Origin: Ruminococcus sp.
GTDB taxonomy: Bacteria; Bacillota; Clostridia; Oscillospirales; Ruminococcaceae
NCBI GenBank assembly: GCA_015066865.1
Contig: SVNQ01000023.1
Span: forward strand, 1 to 34,516
Length of the DNA stretch: 34,516 bases
Reading direction: 5' to 3'
Shown here: positions 22,824 to 32,094 of the stretch, one piece after another
How positions within the stretch are numbered: the stretch's first letter is position 1
How the letters are laid out: each line of letters begins with the position of its first letter
Translations under genes and position numbers: made by a program
Notes under the pieces: model-generated
Database searches by the model: none
What the model saw: only the letters and a program-made list of their open reading frames with translations
What the model was told of the DNA's origin: nothing

Positions 22824-25022
22824 ATGGCAAGACATAACAGAAAACATCAGCAAAGAAAACAAAATGCCGCAAAAACTGTGGCACATCCTCATAAAAGGGC
22901 AGTCAATGTGAGTCAGGAGGAAATCACATCCTGCTGCAACAGGATCAGGACATTTCTCAACCAGAACGGCAGACGGAGCATGACGGCAGCGGAGCTTTCC
23001 AAGAAATGCCACAGCCGCCGCACGCCCGAAGCCTTCCGTCTTGCGATGGAAAAGCTCCTGCGTGAGGGCGTGATTCTCGAGCGCAGAAATGGCTATTCTC
23101 TTAGCGAAAAGCGGGGCTGCTTCCCTGCGCAGGTGCAGCGCCTTGCGCATTCGTTCGGCTTTATCAGGGATGAGAACGGCGTGGAATATTTCGTTCCGGG
23201 AAAATTCCTCATGGGCAGCATGCCCGGCGATCGTGTTCTGGCGGCGCATATTGAATCCCGTACCGGCTCCCCCGAAGCGGAGGTGGTGTCCGTTTTGCAG
23301 GAATGCGAGGAATTTCAGCTGACGGGCAAGATCGTTCCGGAGGAGGAGGGGCTTTGCCTGCTGTCCGATACGATGAGCAGCATACCGCTGCGGATCGACT
23401 ACAGAGCGAGCGTTCCCTACACGGTGGGCGACAAGGTGCTGGCGGTGCTGACGCAGCGCGGCAAGCGGCACATGGAGCATCGTGTAAAGGTCATCCTCAA
23501 TTTCGGCAGTGCCGACAGTGCGGAAAACTGCATGGCGGCAAAAATCGCAGGGCAGGGCATTCCCGTGGAATTTCCTGCGGATGTGCTGCGTGAAGCGGAA
23601 AAATGTGCTGCAATGGGCGTGACCGTGTTTGACACCGAGGGCAGGGAGGATCTGCGTGACGAGGTGATTTTCACCATTGACGGGGCATATTCCAAGGATC
23701 TGGACGATGCGGTTTCCGTGAAGAAAACAGCGGACGGCGGCTGGGAGCTTGGCGTGCATATTGCGGATGTGTCGCACTATGTCCGTCCGAACAGCAAGCT
23801 GGATGCGGACGCATTCGACCGTGGAACGAGCATTTATTACGCAGATAAGGTGATTCCGATGCTGCCGCCGGCACTTTCGAACGGCATTTGTTCGCTCAAT
23901 GGCGGTGTGGACAGGCTTGCGCTGTCGGCAATGATGCAGGTTTCGCCAGAAGGTGATCTGCTTTCGGCAAGATTCTGCAAATCCGTGATTTGCTCCGTTG
24001 TTCGTGGTGTGTACAGCGAATGCAACGCCGTGCTGGACGGCAGTGCGGATGCGGAAATTTCGGAGAAATACGCACCCGTTGCAGAGAGTCTGCGGAATCT
24101 GGATGCACTGACAACCGTTCTCGAAAAACGCCGCATCGACCGTGGTGCGCCGACGCTGGAAAGCACGGAAACGGCAGTTCTCGTGGACGAGCGGGGTATT
24201 TGCGTGGGGCTCGCACCGAGGGAACGAGGCAGGAGTGAGTGCATCATTGAGGCTTGCATGCTGCTGGCAAATCAGGCGGCGGCACGGCTTGCGAGAGAAG
24301 CAGAAATTCCGCTTGTCTACCGTGTGCATGAAGATCCATCCCCTGAGCGCATTGCCGCACTCAAAGAGATGCTGGAAAAGCTTGGACAGGAGCGTCCGAT
24401 GTTTGAGGAGGCAAGTCCCCGTGATATTCAGAAAATACTGGATGATGCAAGGGACAAGGAGTACTTCCCCGTGGTGAATAAGCTCACGCTGCGTGCAATG
24501 GCAAAGGCGAAATACAGCCACGAGCCGCTGGGGCATTTCGGGCTTGCGCTGCGAGATTATGCGCATTTCACGTCCCCCATCCGCCGTTATCCGGATCTTG
24601 TGGTGCACCGTATCCTGTCGGACTATCTGGAGGGCGGCAGCCGTGAGTGGATGGAAAAGCGGTATGCAAAATTTGCAGAAAATGCAGCGGCGCATTCCTC
24701 CGACATGGAGGTTCGTGCGGTCAATGTGGAGCGTGATGCGGACGCCTGCTATGCAGCGGAATTTATGCAGTCCCATGTGGGCGAGGTATTCTGCGGCATC
24801 ATTACGAGCGTGACGGATTTCGGGGTGTATGTCACTCTGGAAAACCTCGTGGAGGGACTGCTGCACATCCACGATCTGCCCGAGGGCAGCTATGAGATCG
24901 AGGAGGGCTGGTATCTGAAGGAAACCTTCACGGGTACGGTCTACCGTCTGGGTGATGCGATTGAGGTCATTTGTGCCAAAGCGGATGTCAATACCGGTAA
25001 AATAGATTTTGCGATATCTTAA
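22824..25022 (+). CDS. rnr: Ribonuclease R
   Basis: Processive 3'-5' exoribonuclease that degrades structured RNA and takes part in rRNA and mRNA turnover. 732 residues. The ATG at 22824 follows AAAGGAG; the frame is open to 22755 but passes through the terminator tail. Order: basic N-terminus with a winged-helix region (about 30-90, LSKKCHSRRTPEAFRLAM), cold-shock domains (about 95-250), the RNB catalytic domain (about 275-610) with FTIDGAYSKDLDDAVSV, in which Asp286, Asp292, Asp294 and Asp295 are the metal site, and HFTSPIRRYPDLVVHR, and a C-terminal S1 domain (about 650-730, GIITSVTDFGVYVTL). The protein stops right after the S1 domain and lacks the Lys-rich tail seen in many RNase R enzymes. 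Confidence 0.95.
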   Translation: MARHNRKHQQRKQNAAKTVAHPHKRAVNVSQEEITSCCNRIRTFLNQNGRRSMTAAELSKKCHSRRTPEAFRLAMEKLLREGVILERRNGYSLSEKRGCFPAQVQRLAHSFGFIRDENGVEYFVPGKFLMGSMPGDRVLAAHIESRTGSPEAEVVSVLQECEEFQLTGKIVPEEEGLCLLSDTMSSIPLRIDYRASVPYTVGDKVLAVLTQRGKRHMEHRVKVILNFGSADSAENCMAAKIAGQGIPVEFPADVLREAEKCAAMGVTVFDTEGREDLRDEVIFTIDGAYSKDLDDAVSVKKTADGGWELGVHIADVSHYVRPNSKLDADAFDRGTSIYYADKVIPMLPPALSNGICSLNGGVDRLALSAMMQVSPEGDLLSARFCKSVICSVVRGVYSECNAVLDGSADAEISEKYAPVAESLRNLDALTTVLEKRRIDRGAPTLESTETAVLVDERGICVGLAPRERGRSECIIEACMLLANQAAARLAREAEIPLVYRVHEDPSPERIAALKEMLEKLGQERPMFEEASPRDIQKILDDARDKEYFPVVNKLTLRAMAKAKYSHEPLGHFGLALRDYAHFTSPIRRYPDLVVHRILSDYLEGGSREWMEKRYAKFAENAAAHSSDMEVRAVNVERDADACYAAEFMQSHVGEVFCGIITSVTDFGVYVTLENLVEGLLHIHDLPEGSYEIEEGWYLKETFTGTVYRLGDAIEVICAKADVNTGKIDFAIS

Positions 25023-25049
25023 AAAAGCGGCGCTTAGCGCCGCTTTTTT
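25021..25049. terminator. Bidirectional terminator between rnr and spoIID
   Basis: AAAAAAGCGGCGC (25021-25033), TTA, GCGCCGCTTTTTT (25037-25049). It is symmetric, with a T run in both directions, and it overlaps the end of both convergent genes. Confidence 0.92.
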
Positions 25050-26088
25050 ATATCACACGTTCGATCTCCGTCCCCGTATAGTAATACGCAAGGATCTCCC
25101 GATAGCTTTTTCCCTCCTTCGCCATGGCGTTTGCGCCATACTGGCTCATGCCCACATTATGTCCGTAGCCCTTTGTCGTAAAGGTAAATTCCCCGTCGGC
25201 AAAATCCACCGTAAATGCCGCCGAACGCAGGGAGAATAAGCTGCGGATCTCCTGCCCCGTGAAAATGCAGTTTCCTGCATGGATCTGCAAAACCGTGCCG
25301 GATTCTGTGATCTCCGGAACGGAAAACCATTCCTCCGCACCGCCCGAAAGCAGAAGTCCCTCTCTTGCGCCTTCAAGCAGCTTTTGTACCTCCTCCTGCG
25401 AAAATACCGCCGTCTGCTCATAGCGCGGTGCCTGCAGATCGGTGCTGCTGTCCACCGGAACAAGGTATGCCGTCTGCGTTCCCCAGACATGCTCCGCACT
25501 CTCCGTCCTTCCGCTGGACATGGCGTGGAACGCCGCAATAATGGGCGCATCCTCATAGGTCAGAATCTCCGGCAGCACGGCATCCACCGCTGCGGAAACC
25601 TTGCCGTAATATTCGTCATAACGTTCGCCGTAGACTTCCCGTATTTCATCGTTCGTGTAAAATGCCTGATATTTGCTGCTGTCATCGGAAAAATACGCGC
25701 CCTTGAGGCTTTTGTCCGTTCCATTCTGCGCAAGCAGCGCAAGGCGATGCGCATAGGTGTGCGCTGCAACCGCCTGCGCTTTGAGCGCCTCGACCTCAAA
25801 GCTTGCGGGCATTTCCGCACAAACGGCACCGATCACATATTCACGCACGGCAATCTCCATTACCTCGCCCGTTTCGGTGTTCAGAACGGGGTAAACCTCG
25901 GATTTTTTGGGAATTTCTGCCGATACCGGCACTGTTTCGGAAGTTTCGGCGGATTCCATCGTAAATTCCACAAATTCGGGCATGTCCGCCGATCGGGGCG
26001 CCTTTTCTTCCGTCGCAAGCGCCGGAATCATGGGCAGCGCTGTGAGCAGCAGACAGTAGATGCAGCCCGTCAAAATGTGTTTTTTCAT
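25048..26088 (-). CDS. spoIID: SpoIID/LytB-family lytic transglycosylase
   Basis: Cuts glycan strands of peptidoglycan; in sporulating bacteria SpoIID works with SpoIIP and SpoIIM during engulfment. 346 residues from ATG 26088, with AGGAGG just upstream; a longer frame runs back to 26244 but would contain the divergent promoter. An N-terminal signal or anchor segment (about 5-25, ILTGCIYCLLLTALPMIPALA) is followed by a Glu/Ser/Pro spacer to about residue 65, then the SpoIID domain: AVCAEMPASFEVEALKAQ with Glu92 in the catalytic position, AFHAMSSGRTESAEHVWG, and the hallmark GYGHNVGMSQYGA near the end. LytB-type vegetative enzymes are the alternative, but length and organisation fit SpoIID. 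No companion spoIIP or spoIIM is in the window. Confidence 0.88.
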   Translation of the reverse strand: MKKHILTGCIYCLLLTALPMIPALATEEKAPRSADMPEFVEFTMESAETSETVPVSAEIPKKSEVYPVLNTETGEVMEIAVREYVIGAVCAEMPASFEVEALKAQAVAAHTYAHRLALLAQNGTDKSLKGAYFSDDSSKYQAFYTNDEIREVYGERYDEYYGKVSAAVDAVLPEILTYEDAPIIAAFHAMSSGRTESAEHVWGTQTAYLVPVDSSTDLQAPRYEQTAVFSQEEVQKLLEGAREGLLLSGGAEEWFSVPEITESGTVLQIHAGNCIFTGQEIRSLFSLRSAAFTVDFADGEFTFTTKGYGHNVGMSQYGANAMAKEGKSYREILAYYYTGTEIERVI

Positions 26089-26170
26089 AAAATTCCTCCT
26101 AACGGCATATAGAAAGCACAGGCGGTGCAGAGCGGATTTGCACAATAACTGAAATTCCCTTCTCTGCACC

Positions 26171-26199
26171 TTGACTTGCAGCAAAAAAAATGCTATAAT
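26171..26199 (+). promoter_or_regulatory. Sigma-A-type promoter of the citrate synthase operon
   Basis: TTGACT (26171-26176), 17-bp spacer, TATAAT (26194-26199). AGGAGG precedes the ATG at 26245. Confidence 0.88.
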
Positions 26200-26244
26200 A
26201 ATAGGTAAACGAATCGAAAGAGTGAAATTCAGGAGGTACTGCAC

Positions 26245-27603
26245 ATGTGCAATTTTCTTTCAAATTCTGATATGACAAATTTATGCGATGAGCTGAGAAA
26301 TCATTCCAACATCGACCAGAATTTGTATCAGAAATTTCATGTTAAACGTGGACTTCGCCGCAGCGATGGAACCGGTGTGCTTGCAGGCATTACCAATATC
26401 TGCAATGTGCATGGTTACGTTGTCAACGAGGGCGAAATGGAGCCGATTCCCGGTGAATTGATCTACCGTGGCTATAATATCTATGATCTGGTACATAATG
26501 CGGAGAAGGAAAACCGTTTCGGTTATGAAGAAACGGCGTATCTGCTGCTGTTCGGCAAGCTTCCGACTGCGCAGGAGCTGGAGGCGTTCAACCACTATCT
26601 GTCCATGCACCGCGCACTTCCGTCGGGCTTTATTGTGGATATGATGATGAAAGCCCCCTCCCGCAACATCATGAACAAGCTTGCACGCTCCATTCTGGCA
26701 TTATATTCCTATTATGACACGACCTGCGAGGATACTTCCCTCGAAAATGAAATGACGACCGCACTCAACCTGCTGGCAAAGCTTCCCATTATTATGGTTA
26801 CTGCCTATCAGGTAAAGCGCAAGCATTTCGATAATCAGACGCTGTTCATCCATCCCCTGCGCAGTGACGAGAGTACGGCAGAAACCATTCTCTCCATGCT
26901 CCGTCCCGACAGACAGTTTACAAAAGAAGAAGCGCAGCTTCTCGACTGCCTGCTCATGCTCCATGCAGAGCATGGCGGCGGCAACAACTCCACATTCACC
27001 TGCCGTGTGCTGACATCCTCCGGAACTGACGCATATTCGGCATATTCCGCCGCTGTCTGCTCCCTCAAGGGGCCAAAGCACGGCGGTGCAAACATCAAGG
27101 TTTCCGCAATGCTGGAGGACGCAAAGGCTAATATCAAGCACTGGGACAACGAGGGTGAGGTTGCCGATTATGTCCGCAGGGTGCTGCGCCGTGAGGCAAA
27201 TGATCACAGCGGTCTGGTTTACGGTATGGGTCATGCGGTCTACACGCTTTCCGACCCCCGTGCGGTCATTCTGAAGAAAAAGGCGTTCAAGCTTGCCGAA
27301 GGCAGGGAGATCGAGGCAGAATTCCATCTGCTCGATACCATTGAACGCATGACGCCCATCCTCATGAAGGAGGAGCGCGGCATTGAAAAAACAGTCTGCG
27401 CAAATGTGGATATGTATTCCGGTCTGGTATACCGCATGCTGGATATTCCGCAGGATCTGTACACACCGCTGTTTGCGGTATCCCGCATGGCGGGCTGGTC
27501 TGCGCATCGTATGGAAGAACTGCTGACGGGCAAGCGTATCATCCGTCCGGCATACAAGGCGCTTCCCAAGAAGAAGACCTATGTGCCGATTGCAGAACGC
27601 TAA
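26245..27603 (+). CDS. gltA: Citrate synthase
   Basis: Condenses acetyl-CoA with oxaloacetate to citrate. 452 residues, a little longer than the Bacillus type, like other clostridial enzymes with an N-terminal extension (about 1-45). Catalytic residues are visible: GPKHGGAN (His279), GMGHAVYTLSDPRA (His330) and NVDMYSGL (Asp389). HAEHGGGNNST (about 233-243) is also typical. No aconitase or isocitrate dehydrogenase gene follows, so the rest of the oxidative branch to 2-oxoglutarate must be elsewhere; the likely purpose is glutamate synthesis. It is first in a run that continues with a lipoprotein 6 bp later, without a terminator. Confidence 0.95.
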   Translation: MCNFLSNSDMTNLCDELRNHSNIDQNLYQKFHVKRGLRRSDGTGVLAGITNICNVHGYVVNEGEMEPIPGELIYRGYNIYDLVHNAEKENRFGYEETAYLLLFGKLPTAQELEAFNHYLSMHRALPSGFIVDMMMKAPSRNIMNKLARSILALYSYYDTTCEDTSLENEMTTALNLLAKLPIIMVTAYQVKRKHFDNQTLFIHPLRSDESTAETILSMLRPDRQFTKEEAQLLDCLLMLHAEHGGGNNSTFTCRVLTSSGTDAYSAYSAAVCSLKGPKHGGANIKVSAMLEDAKANIKHWDNEGEVADYVRRVLRREANDHSGLVYGMGHAVYTLSDPRAVILKKKAFKLAEGREIEAEFHLLDTIERMTPILMKEERGIEKTVCANVDMYSGLVYRMLDIPQDLYTPLFAVSRMAGWSAHRMEELLTGKRIIRPAYKALPKKKTYVPIAER

Positions 27604-27609
27604 GTGAAA

Positions 27610-28941
27610 ATGAAACGAAAACTCCTGCTCTGCCTTTTTGCAGTGCTGACGGCATTGTGCCTGTGCGGCTGCTCCATCGGCGTCAATGTGGATAATATGC
27701 TCACACCGCCCAAGCTCAGCGGCGAACAGGAGCAGATCTATCAGGCGCTGCGTGATGCCACAGGCTCTGCCATCAGTCTGAAATACCCCAAAAGCGGAAG
27801 CTACCTTTCCGCCTTTCTGGTGGTGGACATCGACGGCGACCGTCTGAATGAGGCGATCGTATTTTACGAAAAAACGGGCGTTGCCAATGCGGGCAGCGGT
27901 CTGCGCATCAACGTCCTTGACAGCATCGACGGCGTGTGGAAATCCGTGTGCGACCGCAGTGCAGAAGGCTCGGAGATCGAAAAGGTGGTCATTTCAAAGC
28001 TCGGTGACAATGAGCGGATGAACGTGATCGTCGGCTACAGTACTGCCAATCAGTCGGAAAAATTTGTTTCCGTTTACTCGTATGAGGACGGTTATCTTGA
28101 CCTTACATTTTCCAAGAACTATGCACTGTTCGATGTCGGAAAAACCCGTGATGCGGTAAATCCAGACCTCATTCTGCTTTCTCCCGCCACAACGGCACAG
28201 CCGCAGGCATCCGCTGCGGTCTACCAGCTGGATGCGGAGGGCATATACCATATGTACAACTGCCAGTTCAAGGACAGCTACACGGATTTCAGCCAGCTCA
28301 TCTACGGCAGTCTGCCCGATAACGGCGTGGTGCTGTATGTTGATGCGGCAACCGGTACAGCAACCGGTGCGGCAGGTCTGCAGACGGAGATCCTCTCCTT
28401 CGATGGAAACCGACTCCAGAATCTGCTTGAATTGGTCGGCAGAAGTGCCAAGGATACAGTGCGTCCGGCAGGACTTTACTGCCGTGACATCGACAATGAC
28501 AGCGTTCCCGAAATCCCCGTGCAGAGGGTATTTAAGGGCTACGAAGAAATGGCGGAATCCGAACAGATTCCCCGAACGGACTGGCTGATGATGAAGGACG
28601 GTCTGCTTTACAGCGAATACAGCAGCTATTTCAGCTCCAATGACGGCTACACATTCATGCTGCCGACCAAGTGGCGTGGAAAGGCAACTGTATTCAAGGA
28701 CACTGCTGCAGATGAACTGCAGATCAGACTCTATAACGGCAGCTGGACGGAGGAAAATCCCGTGCTGCTGCGCATTCATATTTCTGAAGATGAGGCAGAG
28801 ATCAGAGAATACCTTGCAGATGGATTTCGCCTGATTCACACAAAGGGTATGGCGGCATATCTGATGAAAGCGGAACAGGTGGAAGGCATGGAGGTTTCCG
28901 CTGCGGAGCTTCTGCTCTGCTTCCACTTTCTGAACGGCTGA
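27610..28941 (+). CDS. Lipoprotein of unknown function next to a two-component system
   Basis: 443 residues from ATG 27610 (a GTG at 27604 is possible). The signal peptide ends in the lipobox LCGC with Cys21, so it is an extracytoplasmic lipoprotein. VVDIDGDRLNEAIVFY (about 71-86) and CRDIDNDSVPEIPV (about 295-308) resemble the Asp-rich loops of FG-GAP/VCBS beta-propeller repeats that bind calcium, and SVYSYEDGYLDL fits a beta-rich fold. No catalytic motif is seen. It lies between citrate synthase (6 bp) and a response regulator (28 bp) in the same direction, so it may monitor or feed the histidine kinase two genes downstream, but that is inference. The ribosome binding site is weak. Confidence 0.8.
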   Translation: MKRKLLLCLFAVLTALCLCGCSIGVNVDNMLTPPKLSGEQEQIYQALRDATGSAISLKYPKSGSYLSAFLVVDIDGDRLNEAIVFYEKTGVANAGSGLRINVLDSIDGVWKSVCDRSAEGSEIEKVVISKLGDNERMNVIVGYSTANQSEKFVSVYSYEDGYLDLTFSKNYALFDVGKTRDAVNPDLILLSPATTAQPQASAAVYQLDAEGIYHMYNCQFKDSYTDFSQLIYGSLPDNGVVLYVDAATGTATGAAGLQTEILSFDGNRLQNLLELVGRSAKDTVRPAGLYCRDIDNDSVPEIPVQRVFKGYEEMAESEQIPRTDWLMMKDGLLYSEYSSYFSSNDGYTFMLPTKWRGKATVFKDTAADELQIRLYNGSWTEENPVLLRIHISEDEAEIREYLADGFRLIHTKGMAAYLMKAEQVEGMEVSAAELLLCFHFLNG

Positions 28942-28969
28942 TTCTGACAGGACGGAGGAATATAGAACG

Positions 28970-29671
28970 ATGAAACGAATTTTGGTATGTGAAGATGAAG
29001 ATGTCATCCGCGATTTTGTCGTCATCAACCTCAAGCGTGCAGGCTATGACGTAACGGATGTCAACTGCGGTGAAAGTGCGCTGCAGAAATTTGATGACGA
29101 AAACGGAAATTTTGACATTGTGCTGCTGGATATTATGATGCCGGGCATTGACGGGTTCACCGTCTGCAAGCGGCTGCGTGAAAAAAGCTCCACGCTCGGT
29201 ATCATTATGCTCACGGCAAGAACACAGGAAATGGACAAAGTCAGCGGTCTGATGATCGGTGCGGATGATTATATCACCAAGCCCTTCTCCCCGTCCGAGC
29301 TGACTGCCCGTGTGGATGCCATTTACCGCCGTGTCTGCATGAGCTTCATCCATGACGAAAAGAGTCCGATGATCGAATCCGGACCCTTTACGCTGAATCT
29401 GAAAAGCCGCACCGTTTCCAAAAACGGGCAGCTGATCGACCTGACGCAGGTGGAATATCAGATTCTGGAATACTTTATGAACAACAAAAACACCGCCCTC
29501 GACCGTGCCAGCATTCTCAACCACATCTGGGGCGAGAATTACTACGGCGACTACAAGATCGTGGATGTCAATATCCGACGGATCCGCCTGAAGATCGAGG
29601 ATGAGCCTTCAAATCCCCAGTACATCGTCACCATCTGGGGCTACGGTTATAAGTGGAATGATAAAGCTTAA
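28970..29671 (+). CDS. OmpR-family response regulator
   Basis: 233 residues. Receiver domain (1 to about 120) with the acidic pocket CEDED (8-11), the phospho-acceptor Asp54 in VLLDIMMPG, Thr82 in MLTAR and Lys104 in TKPF. The winged-helix DNA-binding domain (about 135-230) has LTQVEYQILEYF, ILNHIWGENYYGDYKIVDVNIRRIRLKI and IVTIWGYGYKW. The target is unknown. GGACGGAGGAA provides the ribosome binding site. The partner kinase gene starts inside its last codons, so the pair is co-transcribed and translationally linked. It resembles PhoP/WalR-type regulators, but it is not WalR by context, as no walH or walI neighbours are seen. Confidence 0.93.
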   Translation: MKRILVCEDEDVIRDFVVINLKRAGYDVTDVNCGESALQKFDDENGNFDIVLLDIMMPGIDGFTVCKRLREKSSTLGIIMLTARTQEMDKVSGLMIGADDYITKPFSPSELTARVDAIYRRVCMSFIHDEKSPMIESGPFTLNLKSRTVSKNGQLIDLTQVEYQILEYFMNNKNTALDRASILNHIWGENYYGDYKIVDVNIRRIRLKIEDEPSNPQYIVTIWGYGYKWNDKA

Positions 29672-31130
29672 AAAAGACGAAAAAACGGAAAAGAGATCTT
29701 TTTTCTCATCCGACAGAACACAGCGCAAGCGCTCCATTACCAAACGCTGGATCACAAACAACCTCGGCGTTGTCATCCTCATCATTCTGGTTGTGGAGCT
29801 TGCTTTTGTGTATGCCATCCAGACCTTTTACTATTCCAGCGCAAGACAGACGCTGACATCGGAGCTGACATCAATCGTCAACATCCTCAGCCGCTATGCG
29901 CAGGATTCCGGAACCAACCTGTCCTCGGAAATGCGCAATACGCTGGAGAGTTTCTCCGCCAAGGAAAAGATGGAGCTGATGGCGGTCAATGCGAAGGGAC
30001 GTGTGGTGCTGACTTCTTCGGGATTCTCTCCCGCTGCCGACCTTGCCATGCCCGACTACGACAACGTCATGGGGGGCGGTGACGGCTACTGGATCGGCAA
30101 GGCAGAGAACGGTGAGAAAATCATGGCGCTCAGCGCCAATATTTCTTCCTTCAGCTCGGAATACAGTGCCGTTCGTGTGGTGGTTTCGCTCACGCAGGTG
30201 GATGAGAGCATCGGCGCAATTACGCTGGCTGCCACAATTGTCTGCATTGCCATTCTGCTGCTGCTGGTTCTGACGGGCATTTACTTCATGGGTTCGATCA
30301 TTCGACCGATTACCCAGCTGAGCAGTACTGCGGGAAAATTCGCAAAGGGCGATTTCTCGTTCCGCATCCGCTATCCGGGCAATGACGAGATCGGCGATCT
30401 TGTTGAAGCAATCAACCACATGGCGGACGAGCTTTCCAATGCGGAAGCGATGAAGAACGAATTTATTTCGTCCGTGTCCCATGAACTGCGCACCCCCCTG
30501 ACAGCCATCAAGGGCTGGGCGGAAACGATCTACATGGAAAACGACCCCGAAACCATCCACAAGGGCATGGGCGTCATCATCAATGAAACCGAACGTCTTT
30601 CCCGTATGGTGGAGGAGCTGCTGGACTTCTCCCGCATGCAGAGCGGTCACTTTACATTGCAGCAAAGCACCATGGACATCCTTGCGGAGCTTGGTGACGC
30701 CGTGCTGATTTATCAGGACAAGGCGGCAAGGGAGCAGATCGAAATTTCCTATGACGAGCCGGAAATGCTGCCGTTTGTGTACGGCGACAAAAACCGCATC
30801 CGTCAGGTGTTCATCAATATCATTGACAATGCCATCAAGTATTCCAATGCCGGCGGCAAGGTGAGCATCCGTGCATTTGAAAAGGATGGAAAAATCTATG
30901 TCGAGGTGCAGGATACGGGCTGCGGCATCAAGGAGTCCGACCTGCCGAAGATCAAGACCAAATTCTACAAAGCAAATCACACCCGCAGAGGCTCCGGAAT
31001 CGGGCTTGCCGTTGCGGATGAAATCATAACCGCACATGGCGGTACACTGGAAATTCAGAGCAAGGAATCCGAAGGTACAAGGGTAACCATTATCCTGCCG
31101 CCGATGGACCGCTCGGAAAGGGATGCATAA
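29658..31130 (+). CDS. Sensor histidine kinase (PhoR/ResE-like)
   Basis: 490 residues from ATG 29658, which overlaps the regulator gene by 14 bp; a frame extension to 29601 would lie deeper in that gene. The Lys/Arg-rich N-terminus is followed by TM1 (about 36-56), an extracytoplasmic sensor loop of about 130 residues, TM2 (about 187-211), a HAMP linker, HisKA with FISSVSHELRTPLTAIKGWAET (phosphorylated His275), and the ATPase domain with the N box (NIIDNAIKYSNAGG), G1 (DTGCGIKESD) and G2 (GSGIGLAV). All catalytic motifs are intact. The outside loop is compact and has no recognised ligand domain. The neighbouring lipoprotein (27610) could present a signal to it. Confidence 0.92.
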   Translation: MIKLKKDEKTEKRSFFSSDRTQRKRSITKRWITNNLGVVILIILVVELAFVYAIQTFYYSSARQTLTSELTSIVNILSRYAQDSGTNLSSEMRNTLESFSAKEKMELMAVNAKGRVVLTSSGFSPAADLAMPDYDNVMGGGDGYWIGKAENGEKIMALSANISSFSSEYSAVRVVVSLTQVDESIGAITLAATIVCIAILLLLVLTGIYFMGSIIRPITQLSSTAGKFAKGDFSFRIRYPGNDEIGDLVEAINHMADELSNAEAMKNEFISSVSHELRTPLTAIKGWAETIYMENDPETIHKGMGVIINETERLSRMVEELLDFSRMQSGHFTLQQSTMDILAELGDAVLIYQDKAAREQIEISYDEPEMLPFVYGDKNRIRQVFINIIDNAIKYSNAGGKVSIRAFEKDGKIYVEVQDTGCGIKESDLPKIKTKFYKANHTRRGSGIGLAVADEIITAHGGTLEIQSKESEGTRVTIILPPMDRSERDA

Positions 31131-31131
31131 T

Positions 31132-32094
31132 ATGGACGAAAAACAGCAGGAATCCTGCCCCGTGCGCCGCACCAAGATCGGCGGTCAGGCACTCATCGAG
31201 GGCGTAATGATGAAAGGGCCGCACAAGGGTGCTATGGCATGCCGCCTGCCCGATGGGACGATTGATCTGGAAACTTGGGACATCGACAGCAATAAAAAGC
31301 CGTGGTATCGGAAAACACCGTTCATCCGCGGCGTTTACAGCTTCTTTATTTCCATGAAGGAGGGCTACAGCTGCCTGATGAAATCTGCCGAAAAGCAGAT
31401 GACTGAGGAGGAGCTTGCCGAGGAGGAGGAACAGTCGAAGCTTGAAAAGTGGCTTGAAGAAAAATGCGGCGAAAAGCTCGTCAACGGCATTATGATTGCC
31501 GGCATGGTGCTGGGAGTTGTGATGGCGATTGCATTGTTCTTCTTTCTGCCGAAATGGATCGTGGCGCTCATCAAGCCCCTGACTGCAAACCGTATCATCC
31601 AGTCCTTTGCCGAGGGCATTGTGAAAATTACCGTGTTCATCGCCTATATGGCGCTCACGGGACTGATGAAGGATATTCGCCGCACCTATGAATACCACGG
31701 TGCTGAGCATAAAACCATTGCTTGTCTGGAAGCGGGACTTCCGCTGACGGTGGAAAATGTCAGAAAGCAGATCCGCCTGCATCCAAGATGCGGCACAAGC
31801 TTTATTTTCCTCGTGCTGTTCATCAATATTCTCGCCATGTGTCTGGTGCCGTTCACGATTCCGTGGCAGAGATTTCTCTGCAGCATCTGCCTTTTGCCGC
31901 TGACGATGGGCATTTCCTTTGAGAGCATCCAGTTTGCCGGCAGGAGCAGCGGATTTTTTGCGAAATTCCTCTCGTGGCCGGGACTTCAGATCCAGAGGAT
32001 CACCACCAAAGAGCCGGATGACAAGCAGATCGAGGTTGCCATTGCAGCAATGCAGCCGTGCATTCCGGAGAATCCGGAGGATGACAAGTGGTAA
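31132..32094 (+). CDS. DUF1385 (YqhQ-like) membrane protein
   Basis: 320 residues. The N-terminus has the family signature TKIGGQALIEGVMMKGP (17-33). About four hydrophobic segments follow: near 120-145 (IMIAGMVLGVVMAIALFFF), 165-185 (IVKITVFIAYMAL), 225-245 (FIFLVLFINILAMCLV) and 255-275. YEYHGAEHKTIACLE (about 188-202) and RLHPRCGTSF are the other conserved blocks, with His and Cys residues that might bind metal. The function is not known; the gene is commonly beside prmC and prfA in Firmicutes, as here for prmC. The start 31132 is 1 bp after the kinase stop, with GGAAAGGG upstream. Confidence 0.88.
   Translation: MDEKQQESCPVRRTKIGGQALIEGVMMKGPHKGAMACRLPDGTIDLETWDIDSNKKPWYRKTPFIRGVYSFFISMKEGYSCLMKSAEKQMTEEELAEEEEQSKLEKWLEEKCGEKLVNGIMIAGMVLGVVMAIALFFFLPKWIVALIKPLTANRIIQSFAEGIVKITVFIAYMALTGLMKDIRRTYEYHGAEHKTIACLEAGLPLTVENVRKQIRLHPRCGTSFIFLVLFINILAMCLVPFTIPWQRFLCSICLLPLTMGISFESIQFAGRSSGFFAKFLSWPGLQIQRITTKEPDDKQIEVAIAAMQPCIPENPEDDKW

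Noticed and set aside
22746..24872. 708-residue open frame on the minus strand opposite rnr
   Set aside because: The His/Arg/Cys-rich translation has no domain character, and RNase R motifs are intact in the plus frame.
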